From: Prochlorococcus sp. AG-673-L20
GTDB lineage: Bacteria; Cyanobacteriota; Cyanobacteriia; PCC-6307; Cyanobiaceae
Assembly: GCA_003211135.1 (NCBI GenBank)
Contig: QCTN01000003.1
Location: 27,482 to 91,481, forward strand
Length of the DNA stretch: 64,000 bases
Reading direction: 5' to 3'
Both the position numbers and the translations under genes were made by a program. Shown in pieces: positions 37,387 to 46,672 of the stretch. The stretch's first letter is position 1. Every line of letters starts with the position of its first letter. Below the pieces are notes generated by a model. The model had not been told where the DNA came from. It saw only the letters and a list, made by a program, of their open reading frames with translations, and searched no databases.

Positions 37387-37941
37387 TCAAGACTCAATTA
37401 TTTTGAGAACTCTTTTTACTGTCTCATCAACATCATGATTTGTTAATACAAAATCAAATTCATCTGAGTTTGCAATTTCGAAGTTAGCTCTGCTAAGTCT
37501 TCTATTTATTGCATCCTCGTTTTCAGTACCTCTATTTCTTATTCTTTTTTCTAATTCTGCTTTGCTAGGAGGGAGAAGAAATATTGATAAAGCTTCTGGG
37601 AACTTTTCTTTAATTTGTTTTGCACCTTCAACTTCAATTTCAAGCAACACAATAAATCCCTTTTCAATCTTTTTATTAACAGTAGATAAAGGGGTTCCAT
37701 AGTAGTTTCCTGCGAATTGAGCCCATTCAAGAAAATCTTTTTTATCAATCATATCTTTAAACTTTTCATCACTTATAAAGTAATAATTCTCACCATCTTT
37801 CTCTCCAATTCTAGGATTTCTTGTTGTTGCAGAGATAGAAAGCCAAATATCTTTGTTTCTATCTAAAAGTTCTTTAACAACGGTACCTTTTCCAACTCCA
37901 CTAGGGCCAGTGATAATTATTAGTTTTTTAAAATTTTTCAT
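37387..37941 (-). CDS. gmk: Guanylate kinase
   Basis: Phosphorylates GMP to GDP with ATP. The 184 residues show the P-loop LIIITGPSGVGKGTVVKELL, the GMP-binding SISATTRNPRIGEKDGENYY and FLEWAQFAGNYYGTP, and the C-terminal LEIEVEGAKQIKEKFP with LEKRIRNRGTENEDAI. It is divergent from rqcH. No unusual features. Confidence 0.97.
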   Translation of the reverse strand: MKNFKKLIIITGPSGVGKGTVVKELLDRNKDIWLSISATTRNPRIGEKDGENYYFISDEKFKDMIDKKDFLEWAQFAGNYYGTPLSTVNKKIEKGFIVLLEIEVEGAKQIKEKFPEALSIFLLPPSKAELEKRIRNRGTENEDAINRRLSRANFEIANSDEFDFVLTNHDVDETVKRVLKIIES

Positions 37942-37991
37942 ATTAAAATTTTTACAGTAAGATAAATGCTGGTGAATAATTACTAGAAATA

Positions 37992-39716
37992 ATGCAAAAG
38001 GGTGTCCCGCAGATAATGGATGTTACATCTATAAAATCTGTATTGCATGATTTATCAGAAGAAGTTTTACCGTCAAGGTTTGAAACTGCTCAACAACCCG
38101 AACCTAATATAATTCAATTCTGTTTAAGAGGAATAAATAGCCAAACTTGGATTGAAGTATCTTGGGATAGTGATTCTGCTCGAATACTTAAAATAAATAG
38201 GCCTGAAAAAATAGGAGCAGAAAGTACCCTCTCAAAGCAATTAAGATATGGATTAAAGTATATGGCTCTAGTTAACCTAGAACAAGATAAATTTGAGAGA
38301 GTTATTAAATTTGGATTTGCAAAAAAGCCTGGAGATGAAATTAATAAATACTTAATTTTTGAATTAATGGGCAAACACAGTAATATTTTTTACTTAGACA
38401 ATAATCAAAAAATAATTGCAGTTGGCAAACAAATAAACTCTAATCAATCTAGCTTTCGTACTGTTTCTACAGGCTCTATCTATTCAGAGCCTCCCAAAAA
38501 TATGAAAAAGGAGCCTAGTCCAAACGAGTCTTATGAAACATGGAAGGAATCTATTTCTTCAGTTCCTGAATCACTTAAATACTGTCTAATTAATACTTAT
38601 CAAGGTGTAAGTCCAATTTTAACAAAGCAACTTGAGACTTTTAGTAATCTGGGCAGTGCAGAAATAATGAATAAAAATATTGATTTCATAAGTGAAACCA
38701 ACTTAAAAAAGATATACCAAAGTTGGAAAATATGGATTGAAAGGTTTAATAATAATAATTTTAATTTCTCAATTTTTGACAATTTCTTTTATTCAGTTTG
38801 GTTTTTAAAGAATGAAATAAATAATAAAAATAATATTGATCAAATTAATGGATTAGAAAACTATTATGATTTTTATTTAAAAAAAAGGAAAATTGACGCA
38901 TTAATAAAAAAAATTGATGGGATAATTTTTAAACAAACAACTCTTGAGAAAAAGAATATAAATTTACAATCTGATCTTTTAATTAACTCCGAAAACTATC
39001 AAATATATAAAGAAAAGGCTGATAAAATATACATGACTCATGAAATAAAAAAACAAGATATTATCAAAGGCCAAAAGCTTTATAAAAAGTCAAAAAAACT
39101 TAAAAGAGCACAAAATTTAATTAAAGAAAGGATTGATATTTATAAAAAAAAACTTGATAGATTAGAAGAATTTAGCGCTCTTTTGGATAACTTAAATTCT
39201 CTAAAAAATGAAAGTCCGAAAATTAGAATCAATTTACTGGAAGAAATTAAAGCTGAAATTTGTCGAGAGTTTAATGTAAGAATCAAAAATATAAGAGAAC
39301 AAAAAAGAGACTCACCTGGATTAGAGTCATCTCCAATAGAAATTAATACCCCAAAAGGATTAACAGTTCAAATAGGAAGAAATATGAGGCAAAATGATCT
39401 AATAAGTTTTAAGTTTTCAAAAAAAGGGGATCTTTGGTTCCATGCACAAGAATCACCTGGAAGTCATGTTGTTTTAAAGTCATCATCTCAAAATCCATCG
39501 GATGAAGATATTCAAATATCTGCAGATTTAGCAGCTTTATTTAGTAAAGCAAAAATGAATATTAAAGTCCCAATAAGTCTTGTAAATATAAAAGACCTCC
39601 AAAAAATCACAAAAGGAGGGCCTGGTTGCGTTTCATTCAATAATGTAGAAATTCTTTGGGGTAATCCTACAAGAGGAAAAGATTACATTAAAAAAAATCT
39701 TAAAAGAGTAATTTAG
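37992..39716 (+). CDS. rqcH: Rqc2-type ribosome quality control factor RqcH (NFACT family)
   Basis: Binds obstructed 50S subunits with peptidyl-tRNA and directs alanine tailing for degradation. The 574-residue protein has an NFACT-N domain, a helical coiled-coil middle (residues about 290-430) and a DUF814 (NFACT-R) domain with FKFSKKGDLWFHAQESPGSH. FELMGKHSNIFYLD is typical. The position equivalent to the Asp-Arg pair of Bacillus RqcH appears here as Glu102-Arg103 (FERVIKFGF). Start ATG 37992 is taken; ATG 38016 (MDVTSIKSVLHDL) is equally plausible. Confidence 0.85.
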   Translation: MQKGVPQIMDVTSIKSVLHDLSEEVLPSRFETAQQPEPNIIQFCLRGINSQTWIEVSWDSDSARILKINRPEKIGAESTLSKQLRYGLKYMALVNLEQDKFERVIKFGFAKKPGDEINKYLIFELMGKHSNIFYLDNNQKIIAVGKQINSNQSSFRTVSTGSIYSEPPKNMKKEPSPNESYETWKESISSVPESLKYCLINTYQGVSPILTKQLETFSNLGSAEIMNKNIDFISETNLKKIYQSWKIWIERFNNNNFNFSIFDNFFYSVWFLKNEINNKNNIDQINGLENYYDFYLKKRKIDALIKKIDGIIFKQTTLEKKNINLQSDLLINSENYQIYKEKADKIYMTHEIKKQDIIKGQKLYKKSKKLKRAQNLIKERIDIYKKKLDRLEEFSALLDNLNSLKNESPKIRINLLEEIKAEICREFNVRIKNIREQKRDSPGLESSPIEINTPKGLTVQIGRNMRQNDLISFKFSKKGDLWFHAQESPGSHVVLKSSSQNPSDEDIQISADLAALFSKAKMNIKVPISLVNIKDLQKITKGGPGCVSFNNVEILWGNPTRGKDYIKKNLKRVI

Positions 39717-39743
39717 CCTATAATGAAAAAAATGTTTTTTTAA

Positions 39744-40004
39744 ATGTTAGATTTTCTACTTGGAACTCATGAATTTTTAGGTAATCATAGTTTCCCAGAA
39801 TTTATTGTAGGTTATTTATTCGGAGCAGCATTAATTATTGGGGCCCCAACTGTTTTTCTATTACTTGCTTTCGTAAGTGCTTTGATGAAAACAAATGGGA
39901 AAATGGGTGGTTATAGAGAATATGAAACATATGGAGAATCTTCTTTAAATGATGCTCCTCCATTTTTACTACCTGATCCGACGAATCCAAAATATAGTAA
40001 ATAG
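39744..40004 (+). CDS. Small membrane protein of unknown function
   Basis: An 86-residue protein with one long hydrophobic segment (residues about 23-48: VGYLFGAALIIGAPTVFLLL), an N-terminal soluble part with HEFLGNHSFPEF, and a C-terminal soluble part ending PPFLLPDPTNPKY. The tail (REYETYGESSLNDAPPFLLP) has no known motif. It lies 27 bases after rqcH and 86 before tatC on the same strand. The pattern of a single helix with short soluble ends resembles accessory subunits of photosynthetic complexes, but I cannot name it. Confidence 0.6.
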   Translation: MLDFLLGTHEFLGNHSFPEFIVGYLFGAALIIGAPTVFLLLAFVSALMKTNGKMGGYREYETYGESSLNDAPPFLLPDPTNPKYSK

Positions 40005-40090
40005 TACTTAGCTACTAATAATCAAAAATTACGCTTTTTATAAATAAAATAAATGATTAACTATTTTAAAAATATAAAATAAGCTCAATA

Positions 40091-40850
40091 ATGAAGAGGA
40101 AAGAAGATAGTAAAAATAATAATTATGATGCGATGAGTTTTACTGATCATTTAGAGGAGCTAAGGCAAAGAGTACTAAATTCTATTTATTCGATATTAAT
40201 TTGCATTTTTTTTTAGTTTTTTAATAATTAAGCCTTTAATTTCTTTTTTAGAGATTCCTGCTAATGATATACGTTTATTACAACTTGCTCCTGGTGAATT
40301 TTTATTTGTTGCCATAAAAGTAGCGGGATATAGCGGAATAATCGTCTCTATTCCATACATTTTTTATCAATTAATATTATTTATTTCACCAGGTTTAACT
40401 AAAAAAGAAAAAAACCTAATTTTACCGGCTGTTTTTGGATCAGGTTTATTATTTTTTCTTGGCTTGCTTTTTTCATGGTGGATATTAGTTCCTGCGGCAA
40501 TAAATTTCTTTATAAATTTTGGAGCTGATATAGTTGAACCAACATGGTCCATAGAGAGATACTTTGATTTTGTTTTATTGTTAATGTCAAGTACTGCAGT
40601 AGCATTTCAACTACCAGTTTTGCAATTTATTCTTGGTTCACTTGGAATTATTTCTACAGAAAAAATGCTATCAAATTGGAAAATAGTAGTAATTTCCTCG
40701 GCAATCTTATCCGCAGTAATTACACCTTCAACAGATCCTTTAACTATGTCATTGCTCTCAATTTCGATAATATTTCTATTTTTTGTTGGAGCTGGGCTAA
40801 CTTACATATCTGAAAGCCTTAAATCAAAAACTCTTTCATCCTCTCATTAA
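40091..40850 (+). pseudogene. tatC: TatC twin-arginine translocase subunit, frameshifted
   Basis: TatC is the receptor of the twin-arginine export system in the thylakoid and plasma membranes. The reading frame from ATG 40091 gives MSFTDHLEELRQRV (residues 15-28, a strong TatC signature), then IYSILICIFF, and stops at TAG 40214-40216. In another frame, 40215 to 40850, the rest follows without break: SFLIIKPLISFLE, LQLAPGEFLFVAIKV, PYIFYQLILFISPGLTKKEK and VVISSAILSAVITPSTDPL. Removing one T from the run of nine at 40206-40214 restores a 252-residue protein. Read as T9, the gene is broken or depends on slippage; a base error is also possible. It overlaps DUF3067 by 32 bases. Confidence 0.85.
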
Positions 40851-41136
40851 TGTTTAGTTGAAGGCTTACAGCTCTTCCTAATCTTGGTCTTGAATTTACA
40901 TTTTTGAGCCATTCCCTTACTTCATCTGAATAGCCGCATCTATTTAATATTTCAATTTTATCTGATATTGATTTTTTATATTCCACTTCATTTAATGGAA
41001 AAGATTCTTGTCCTAAAAAACCCCACATCATTTGAAAATATAAATATTTTCCTCTCTTAAAAAGTCTAAAGTCATATTTTTTACCCCATCGATGAATCAA
41101 GTAATGGATAATCTCATCTACTACCAAAGGTTTCAT
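40819..41136 (-). CDS. DUF3067-family protein
   Basis: A 105-residue cyanobacterial DUF3067 protein. It begins MKPLVVDEIIHYLIHRWGKK, and includes DFRLFKRGKYLYFQMMWGFLGQ and PRLGRAVSLQLN. Function is not known to me; plant homologues occur in plastids. Its 3' end overlaps the 3' end of tatC by 32 bases in the opposite direction, so both stop regions are constrained together. petC begins 123 bases away, divergently. Confidence 0.85.
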   Translation of the reverse strand: MKPLVVDEIIHYLIHRWGKKYDFRLFKRGKYLYFQMMWGFLGQESFPLNEVEYKKSISDKIEILNRCGYSDEVREWLKNVNSRPRLGRAVSLQLNINERMKEFLI

Positions 41137-41259
41137 AATTTAATAATAAACAATCTCATAAAAACTTATACTTTAAATTATTAAAAGTCCTATCTATTTG
41201 CAACAGAAATCGTGCAATCTGATTCATAATAAATAATAAATAACAGCCTCAAGTATCGA

Positions 41260-41796
41260 ATGACTCAATTAAGTTCCAATGACGTCCCCTCCATGGGTCG
41301 AAGGCAATTTATGAATCTTCTTACATTTGGTACAGCAACTGGTGTCGCATTAGGAGCTTTATATCCTGTAGCAAATTATTTTATGCCCCTAAGAGCTGGT
41401 GGTGGCGGCGGTGGAACTTCTGCAAAAGATGAATTAGGTAATCCAGTCACAAAGACCGGTTGGCTAGCAAGTCATCAAGCAGGAGATAGAAGTTTAGTGC
41501 AGGGTCTTAAAGGAGATCCAACTTACTTAATTGTTAATAGTGAAGGAGATATAGGAGAATTCGGACTAAATGCCATTTGTACCCATTTAGGATGCGTTGT
41601 TCCATGGGATAGCGGTGCCAATAAATTCATATGTCCTTGTCATGGTAGTCAATATGACACAAATGGGAAAGTAGTAAGAGGACCTGCGCCATTATCTTTG
41701 GCCTTGGCGCATGTTGATGTAGATGATGATGCTGTACTTGTAAAACAGTGGACAGAGACAGATTTTAGAACTAATGAAAATCCATGGTGGGCCTAA
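41260..41796 (+). CDS. petC: Cytochrome b6f Rieske iron-sulfur protein
   Basis: The 2Fe-2S subunit that passes electrons from plastoquinol to cytochrome f. The 178 residues start with a twin-arginine-type leader, [17 protein letters not shown], which stays as the membrane anchor. A Gly-rich hinge ([13 protein letters not shown]) follows. The cluster ligands lie in CTHLGC near residue 107 and CPCHGSQYD near residue 124. The twin-arginine anchor requires TatC, whose gene 0.4 kb upstream is frameshifted. petA overlaps or nearly follows, forming petCA. Confidence 0.97.
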   Translation: MTQLSSNDVPSMGRRQFMNLLTFGTATGVALGALYPVANYFMPLRAGGGGGGTSAKDELGNPVTKTGWLASHQAGDRSLVQGLKGDPTYLIVNSEGDIGEFGLNAICTHLGCVVPWDSGANKFICPCHGSQYDTNGKVVRGPAPLSLALAHVDVDDDAVLVKQWTETDFRTNENPWWA

Positions 41797-41800
41797 GAGA

Positions 41801-42754
41801 ATGATTAATTTTAAAAAACAAATAATGAAAAAAACAACTTTCTTTCTCTGCACACTGATTTTGATTTCTAGCATTGTGATTTTCCCAAGATCCTCTTTTG
41901 CTTATCCATTTTGGGCGCAGCAAAATTACGAATCTCCCAGAGAAGCTACAGGAAAAATAGTCTGCGCAAATTGCCATCTAGCACAAATGCCAACTATTGC
42001 AGAGGTCCCTCAAGCTGTTGGGGCTGATAGTGTTTTCAAAGCTGTAGTCAAAATTCCTTATAAAGATGACATAAAGGAAATAGGTGCTGACGGTTCAGAG
42101 GTTCCTTTACAAGTTGGGGCTGTAGTTATGCTTCCTGATGGCTTTAAATTAGCTCCTCAGGAAAGATGGACTGATGAAATAAAAGAAGAAACCGAGGGAG
42201 TTTACTTTACTAATTACAGCGAAGAAAAAGACAATATAATTCTTGTCGGGCCATTACCAGGAGATACAAATAAAGAAATCGTTTTTCCCGTCCTTTCCCC
42301 TAATCCAGCTACCAATAAAGAGTATCACTATGGAAAGTACTCGTTGCACATAGGAGGAAATAGAGGAAGAGGGCAAGTTTATCCGACTGGTGACAAGAGT
42401 AACAATGTAATATTCACTTCTTCTTCTGCAGGCACTATCAATTCAATAGAAACTATTGAAGACGGTAGTTATCAAATTAATATTGAGAATGAGAACGGGG
42501 ACATAGTTACCGAGGCTATTCCTGTTGGTCCTGAACTGATCGTGAAAGAACAAGACCAAATAAGTGCAGGTGATCCTCTCACTAATGACCCTAATGTGGG
42601 AGGTTTTGGACAACTAGATGCTGAAGTAGTGCTACAAAGCCCTTATAGAATAATAGGCTTAATTGCATTTTTTATTGGTGTAGGCCTAACTCAAATACTG
42701 CTAGTACTCAAGAAGAAGCAGGTTGAGAAAGTACAAGCTGCTGAGGGTGTTTAA
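41801..42754 (+). CDS. petA: Cytochrome f
   Basis: The c-type haem subunit of cytochrome b6f. Start ATG 41801 gives 317 residues; frames from ATG 41774 (inside petC) and ATG 41825 are also open, but 41801 avoids overlap and gives a normal leader. The signal peptide ends SSFA before Tyr35 of the mature N-terminus ([10 protein letters not shown]), whose amino group is an axial haem ligand. The haem site CANCH is at residues 55-59. LGEFLP-like lumenal domain and the C-terminal helix [20 protein letters not shown] complete it. petA follows petC by 4 bases. Confidence 0.97.
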   Translation: MINFKKQIMKKTTFFLCTLILISSIVIFPRSSFAYPFWAQQNYESPREATGKIVCANCHLAQMPTIAEVPQAVGADSVFKAVVKIPYKDDIKEIGADGSEVPLQVGAVVMLPDGFKLAPQERWTDEIKEETEGVYFTNYSEEKDNIILVGPLPGDTNKEIVFPVLSPNPATNKEYHYGKYSLHIGGNRGRGQVYPTGDKSNNVIFTSSSAGTINSIETIEDGSYQINIENENGDIVTEAIPVGPELIVKEQDQISAGDPLTNDPNVGGFGQLDAEVVLQSPYRIIGLIAFFIGVGLTQILLVLKKKQVEKVQAAEGV

Positions 42755-42765
42755 TTAGCCATTAA

Positions 42766-43659
42766 ATGCTTACATATCAAGCTTTTATTCAATCCCCTGG
42801 AGACACATTTTTAAATTTAGGTTTTCTAACTATTAGATGGTATGGTCTGCTAATTTCCATATCAGTAGTAATAGGACTTTTTATTTCTAAAAAGCTTGCA
42901 AAATCAAGAAATATTAATCCTCAAAATATAAGTGATATTTTACCCTCTTTAATAATATCTTCAATAATTGGAGCTAGAGCGTACTATGTAATTTTCGAAT
43001 GGAGACAATATAGTGGTAATAACTTTATTACTTCTTTTGAACTTTTTAATAATGTAATTCAAATCCCCTCTTTTCTTGCAATTTGGCAAGGGGGCATAGC
43101 AATCCATGGAGGCTTAATTGGAGGATTTTTGTGTATTTTATTTTTCTGTAAATCTAAAAATATTCATTTAAAGACCTTTTTAGATATATTAATTCCATCT
43201 ATTATTCTTGGCCAATCCATTGGTAGATGGGGGAATTTCTTCAATAACGAAGCTTTTGGAATACCTACAAATTTACCTTGGAAGTTATTTATACCAATAC
43301 AGAATAGGCCAATAGAGTTTATAAATTACCAGTTTTTCCATCCAACATTTATCTATGAATCATTATGGAATTTTTTAATTTTTATATTATTGATTACAAT
43401 TTTTTACAAACAGAACAACAAAAACTCAGTGAGGCCAGGCTTTATTAGTTGCATTTATTTAATTGGCTATAGTTTTGGAAGATTCTGGATTGAGGGTTTA
43501 AGAATTGATCCTTTATGTATTGGGGGACTTCCACCCTTTTGTGATGGAGGGTTACGCATGGCCCAGTTTATAAGTATTTTTTTATTTTCCTCTGGATTAA
43601 TTGGAATATTTTTTTTAAGATTAAAATCATATAAAAACAAAGCAAGAAATAATGGATAG
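42766..43659 (+). CDS. lgt: Prolipoprotein diacylglyceryl transferase
   Basis: A membrane enzyme that attaches diacylglycerol to the cysteine of lipoprotein precursors. The 297 residues have the typical segments [51 protein letters not shown] and [16 protein letters not shown] (the Lgt signature). The ending [16 protein letters not shown] carries conserved Arg residues. It follows petA by 11 bases and overlaps cobM by 8 bases, suggesting one transcript. Confidence 0.95.
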   Translation: MLTYQAFIQSPGDTFLNLGFLTIRWYGLLISISVVIGLFISKKLAKSRNINPQNISDILPSLIISSIIGARAYYVIFEWRQYSGNNFITSFELFNNVIQIPSFLAIWQGGIAIHGGLIGGFLCILFFCKSKNIHLKTFLDILIPSIILGQSIGRWGNFFNNEAFGIPTNLPWKLFIPIQNRPIEFINYQFFHPTFIYESLWNFLIFILLITIFYKQNNKNSVRPGFISCIYLIGYSFGRFWIEGLRIDPLCIGGLPPFCDGGLRMAQFISIFLFSSGLIGIFFLRLKSYKNKARNNG

Positions 43660-44407
43660 AAAGATCTCATTTATTGGAGTTGGTCCAGGCGATCCTGATT
43701 TATTAACAATAAAAGCGTTAAAAAAAATAGAATCTGCAGACGTTATATTTTGGGCTAATTCTTTAATTCCTAAAAAAATTATAAATTTATCACTTGAAGG
43801 TTCTGAAAAAATAAAAACTAGTACGCTTACTCTAGAAAAAATCACTTCAATAATGATAAGAAGATTTAATGAAGGAAAAACTGTTATTAGATTACATGAT
43901 GGAGATCCATGCCTGTATGGTGCAGTTAAAGAACAAATAGAAATATTAAAACATCAAGATATCGAGACTGAAGTAATTCCTGGGATAAGTGCTTTTCAGG
44001 TCGCTGCAGCCTATCATCAGGCCGAGCTTACTATTCCAGATATAACTCAGACTATTATTCTAACAAGAGCAGGAGGCCGAACTGGCATGCCTGAAAAAGA
44101 ATCACTTAAAGATCTTGCCAAGCACAAATCCTCTCTATGTCTTTATTTGAGTGCTAGACACATAAAAAGTTCTCAAAAAACTTTATTAGAATATTATCCT
44201 CCAGAAACTAAAGTAATTGTTGGTTATAGAGTATCTTGGGATGATGGTTGGACATCTTTAATTGAATTGAAGGATATGGAAAAATTTACTCTTGAGAAAG
44301 AACTTATTAGAACTACTATTTATATTGTTAGTCCTGCAATTAATACTATTGCAAATAGGTCTAATCTTTATAATCCATCTTATAATCATCTCTTTAGGGG
44401 CAAATAA
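43652..44407 (+). CDS. cobM: Precorrin-4 C11-methyltransferase
   Basis: An SAM-dependent methyltransferase of corrin ring assembly. The 251 residues show [20 protein letters not shown] at the N-terminus, [18 protein letters not shown] and [20 protein letters not shown], the hallmark of the tetrapyrrole methyltransferase fold with CobM-specific spacing. [11 protein letters not shown] follows in the active-site loop. Overlaps lgt by 8 bases. With cobK-like and cobT-like genes in the window it points to an aerobic or hybrid corrinoid pathway, as in other marine picocyanobacteria. Confidence 0.9.
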   Translation: MDRKISFIGVGPGDPDLLTIKALKKIESADVIFWANSLIPKKIINLSLEGSEKIKTSTLTLEKITSIMIRRFNEGKTVIRLHDGDPCLYGAVKEQIEILKHQDIETEVIPGISAFQVAAAYHQAELTIPDITQTIILTRAGGRTGMPEKESLKDLAKHKSSLCLYLSARHIKSSQKTLLEYYPPETKVIVGYRVSWDDGWTSLIELKDMEKFTLEKELIRTTIYIVSPAINTIANRSNLYNPSYNHLFRGK

Positions 44408-44464
44408 TCGAATAGAGTTGATAGATAGATATATAACACTATAATTGGGGAAAAATTAATTGCT

Positions 44465-44956
44465 TTGGACGAAATAAAATCTAATAATTCAGACAACAAT
44501 CCAAAAAATAATTCATCTTTAAAAAGAATTGGCAATTTCATTAAAGAAGCAAGATTAAGCAGAAATAAATCAATTGAAGAATTAGCCTCTGATTTAAAAA
44601 TTGGATCTCACCAACTTCAGGCTATAGAGGAGGGTAATGAAGATCATTTACCGGAAAAAGTTTTTATAAAAGCAATGGTTCGTAGGATTTCTGAAAAGCT
44701 GAAAGTTGATACAGATTTTATAATGAGCGAATTCAAAACCGAACGAAAAGAAGTAGACATCGAAGAAATTGTTCAAGAAGTCTCAAAAAAAGCGAAAAAT
44801 GACCGAAAAGTTAAGAATAATTATTCCATTGATGTTATTATCTTTATTTTAATTTCAGGAATATTAGGACTATTAGCTTCATCTTTGATTTTTAATATTT
44901 TTTCAGAATCATTCCAAAAACAACTTCCAAAAGAAGAACTTATAAATAAAAATTAA
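44465..44956 (+). CDS. RodZ-like helix-turn-helix membrane protein
   Basis: A 163-residue protein from TTG 44465. An Asn-rich start is followed by an HTH domain (IGNFIKEARLSRNKSIEELA through LKIGSHQLQAIEEGNEDHLP) of the RodZ type, a charged linker and one transmembrane helix at about 122-145. The C-terminal outer part is very short, so the periplasmic domain of full RodZ is missing. RodZ relatives help link cell-shape proteins to the membrane; a cell-division or shape role is inference. Overlaps ppx tail to tail by 4 bases. Confidence 0.8.
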   Translation: MDEIKSNNSDNNPKNNSSLKRIGNFIKEARLSRNKSIEELASDLKIGSHQLQAIEEGNEDHLPEKVFIKAMVRRISEKLKVDTDFIMSEFKTERKEVDIEEIVQEVSKKAKNDRKVKNNYSIDVIIFILISGILGLLASSLIFNIFSESFQKQLPKEELINKN

Positions 44957-46551
44957 ACAACTTTCAAATCTAAATTTTTTAATTCTTTCACCACCTTACT
45001 ACATAATTCTAAGCTCCATTTTTCGAGAAGAAGATCTTGATTTGAGTTTAAAGGTATTAGTTCAATTGCAATAATATTATTTAGTAATTTAATTTTTATC
45101 GAAGATAATACATTTTCAGGTCTTTGATCCAGAGAGGCCGCTAATCTTAAAATTAAAGACATTTCAAGTACTAATGTTTTATCTTCTTTTGAGATTAAAC
45201 TTTGCCAAGATTCATGTCTTTTTTTTGGTAAAGTCTTTCTGTGATATCTAACTATTGAAGCAATAGTATTTGTCTCGGATTGAGAATATCCCAATAATTC
45301 GCAGTTTTTAATTAAATACCAAGAATGTTTATGGTAAGAACTTATATTTACATATTTCCCACAATCATAAAGGTTACAGGCTGCCCAAAGGAGATCTTTT
45401 GCTTTTGAATCAGTATCGCCATGAAAAATATTTTTAGTTTGATCATAGATTTGAAATGCGATATTAGTAACTTTCTCAGATCTTTCTTTATCAACACCAA
45501 ACTTTCTAGCCTGATGAATTATGGTAGTTTTCCTAATATTACTTTGAATATTAAATTCATTTTTTATTATTCCTTGGCGAAGCATCCAATCAACTACTAA
45601 TCCTTCCCTTAGGGCCCTCTCACTTATTGTCAACTGATTAAAATTCAACATCTCCATTGAGGTTTCTAGAATCAATGCACCTGGAATTATTATTTCTGAT
45701 CTTCTTTCACTGAGTGAAGGGATTTTCTTTATTTCAGAAGTTGGCATTTTAATTAATTTTTCCAAGACAATCTCTAAATTTTCTTTTTTAAATTTATAAC
45801 CATGCATCTTTTGTTTTGGCTGCCCAAGGTCAGATAAAATTAAATTTCCTAGTGAGATTGCAGTTCCACTTGTGGCAATCATTGAGACAGCCTTTCCTCT
45901 TTGTAATCTCCTTTTAATTTTTTCAATCGATGGTTCTAGGGAACCTTGAATAAAAGTTCTCAAAAAATTAGATCTTTCTCTATTGATGGGTTCACTATCA
46001 AGAAAAAAATCATTTTTGAGCCTAACAGCTCCAACTCTAGAACTTGTAAGTGCTATCGCGTCTTTTTGATCTGCAAGTATTAATTCTGTAGAACCTCCAC
46101 CTATATCAATAATTACGTACGACTTATCTTCCAAAACCATCCCAGACAAAACGCCAAGATAAATTAATCTAGCCTCTTCAGATCCGCTTATAAGTTCTAT
46201 TTGAATATCTACATCACTTTGAACCCTATTTAAAAAGTCTCGACCATTTGGAGCCTCCCTAACAGCACTCGTTGCAGCAGTTACTATTTGATTAACACCA
46301 TTACTTTTGCAGTACTCTTTAAAACGCTTTAGGGTCTTTAAAACTCTTTGAATTGATTCCTCAGTAAGATTTCCCTCTTCATCTCTTTCCCCTAGACGTG
46401 TTGTGGATTTATCAGTAAATTTTATTGAAAAGGATTTGAGATCTGAATTAATGTCAGCTATTAAGAGATGAGTGGAGTTTGTTCCAATATCAATTGAGGC
46501 AACAGAAATATCTTTTTCTTGCAGATTGCTTAATTTTTTTTTCTGTATCAT
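44953..46551 (-). CDS. ppx: Exopolyphosphatase, Ppx/GppA family
   Basis: Removes terminal phosphates from polyphosphate. The 532-residue length fits the longer Ppx form with a C-terminal HD-like domain. The N-terminal actin-like fold shows VASIDIGTNSTHLLIADI, ATSAVREAPNGRDFLNRV, and YVIIDIGGGSTELILA (phosphate-binding loops). Then SMIATSGTAISLGNL and the helical part with RYHRKTLPKKRHESW. Divergent from the UbiA gene. Polyphosphate and phosphate stress management is a plausible role in low-phosphate seawater. Confidence 0.93.
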   Translation of the reverse strand: MIQKKKLSNLQEKDISVASIDIGTNSTHLLIADINSDLKSFSIKFTDKSTTRLGERDEEGNLTEESIQRVLKTLKRFKEYCKSNGVNQIVTAATSAVREAPNGRDFLNRVQSDVDIQIELISGSEEARLIYLGVLSGMVLEDKSYVIIDIGGGSTELILADQKDAIALTSSRVGAVRLKNDFFLDSEPINRERSNFLRTFIQGSLEPSIEKIKRRLQRGKAVSMIATSGTAISLGNLILSDLGQPKQKMHGYKFKKENLEIVLEKLIKMPTSEIKKIPSLSERRSEIIIPGALILETSMEMLNFNQLTISERALREGLVVDWMLRQGIIKNEFNIQSNIRKTTIIHQARKFGVDKERSEKVTNIAFQIYDQTKNIFHGDTDSKAKDLLWAACNLYDCGKYVNISSYHKHSWYLIKNCELLGYSQSETNTIASIVRYHRKTLPKKRHESWQSLISKEDKTLVLEMSLILRLAASLDQRPENVLSSIKIKLLNNIIAIELIPLNSNQDLLLEKWSLELCSKVVKELKNLDLKVV

Positions 46552-46672
46552 TTTTATTCTCTAAAAAATAGAGATTCTAAATACCGTAATTAATATACTT
46601 AAGATTGATTATTAAATTATAGATTTGCCTATTTTCTAGTTAGATTATTTAAAGTTATGAAATAAAGATCCT

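Noticed and set aside
40464..40850. Stand-alone 128-residue membrane gene from TTG
   Set aside because: It is the C-terminal half of frameshifted tatC; family sequence continues upstream in the same frame to 40215.
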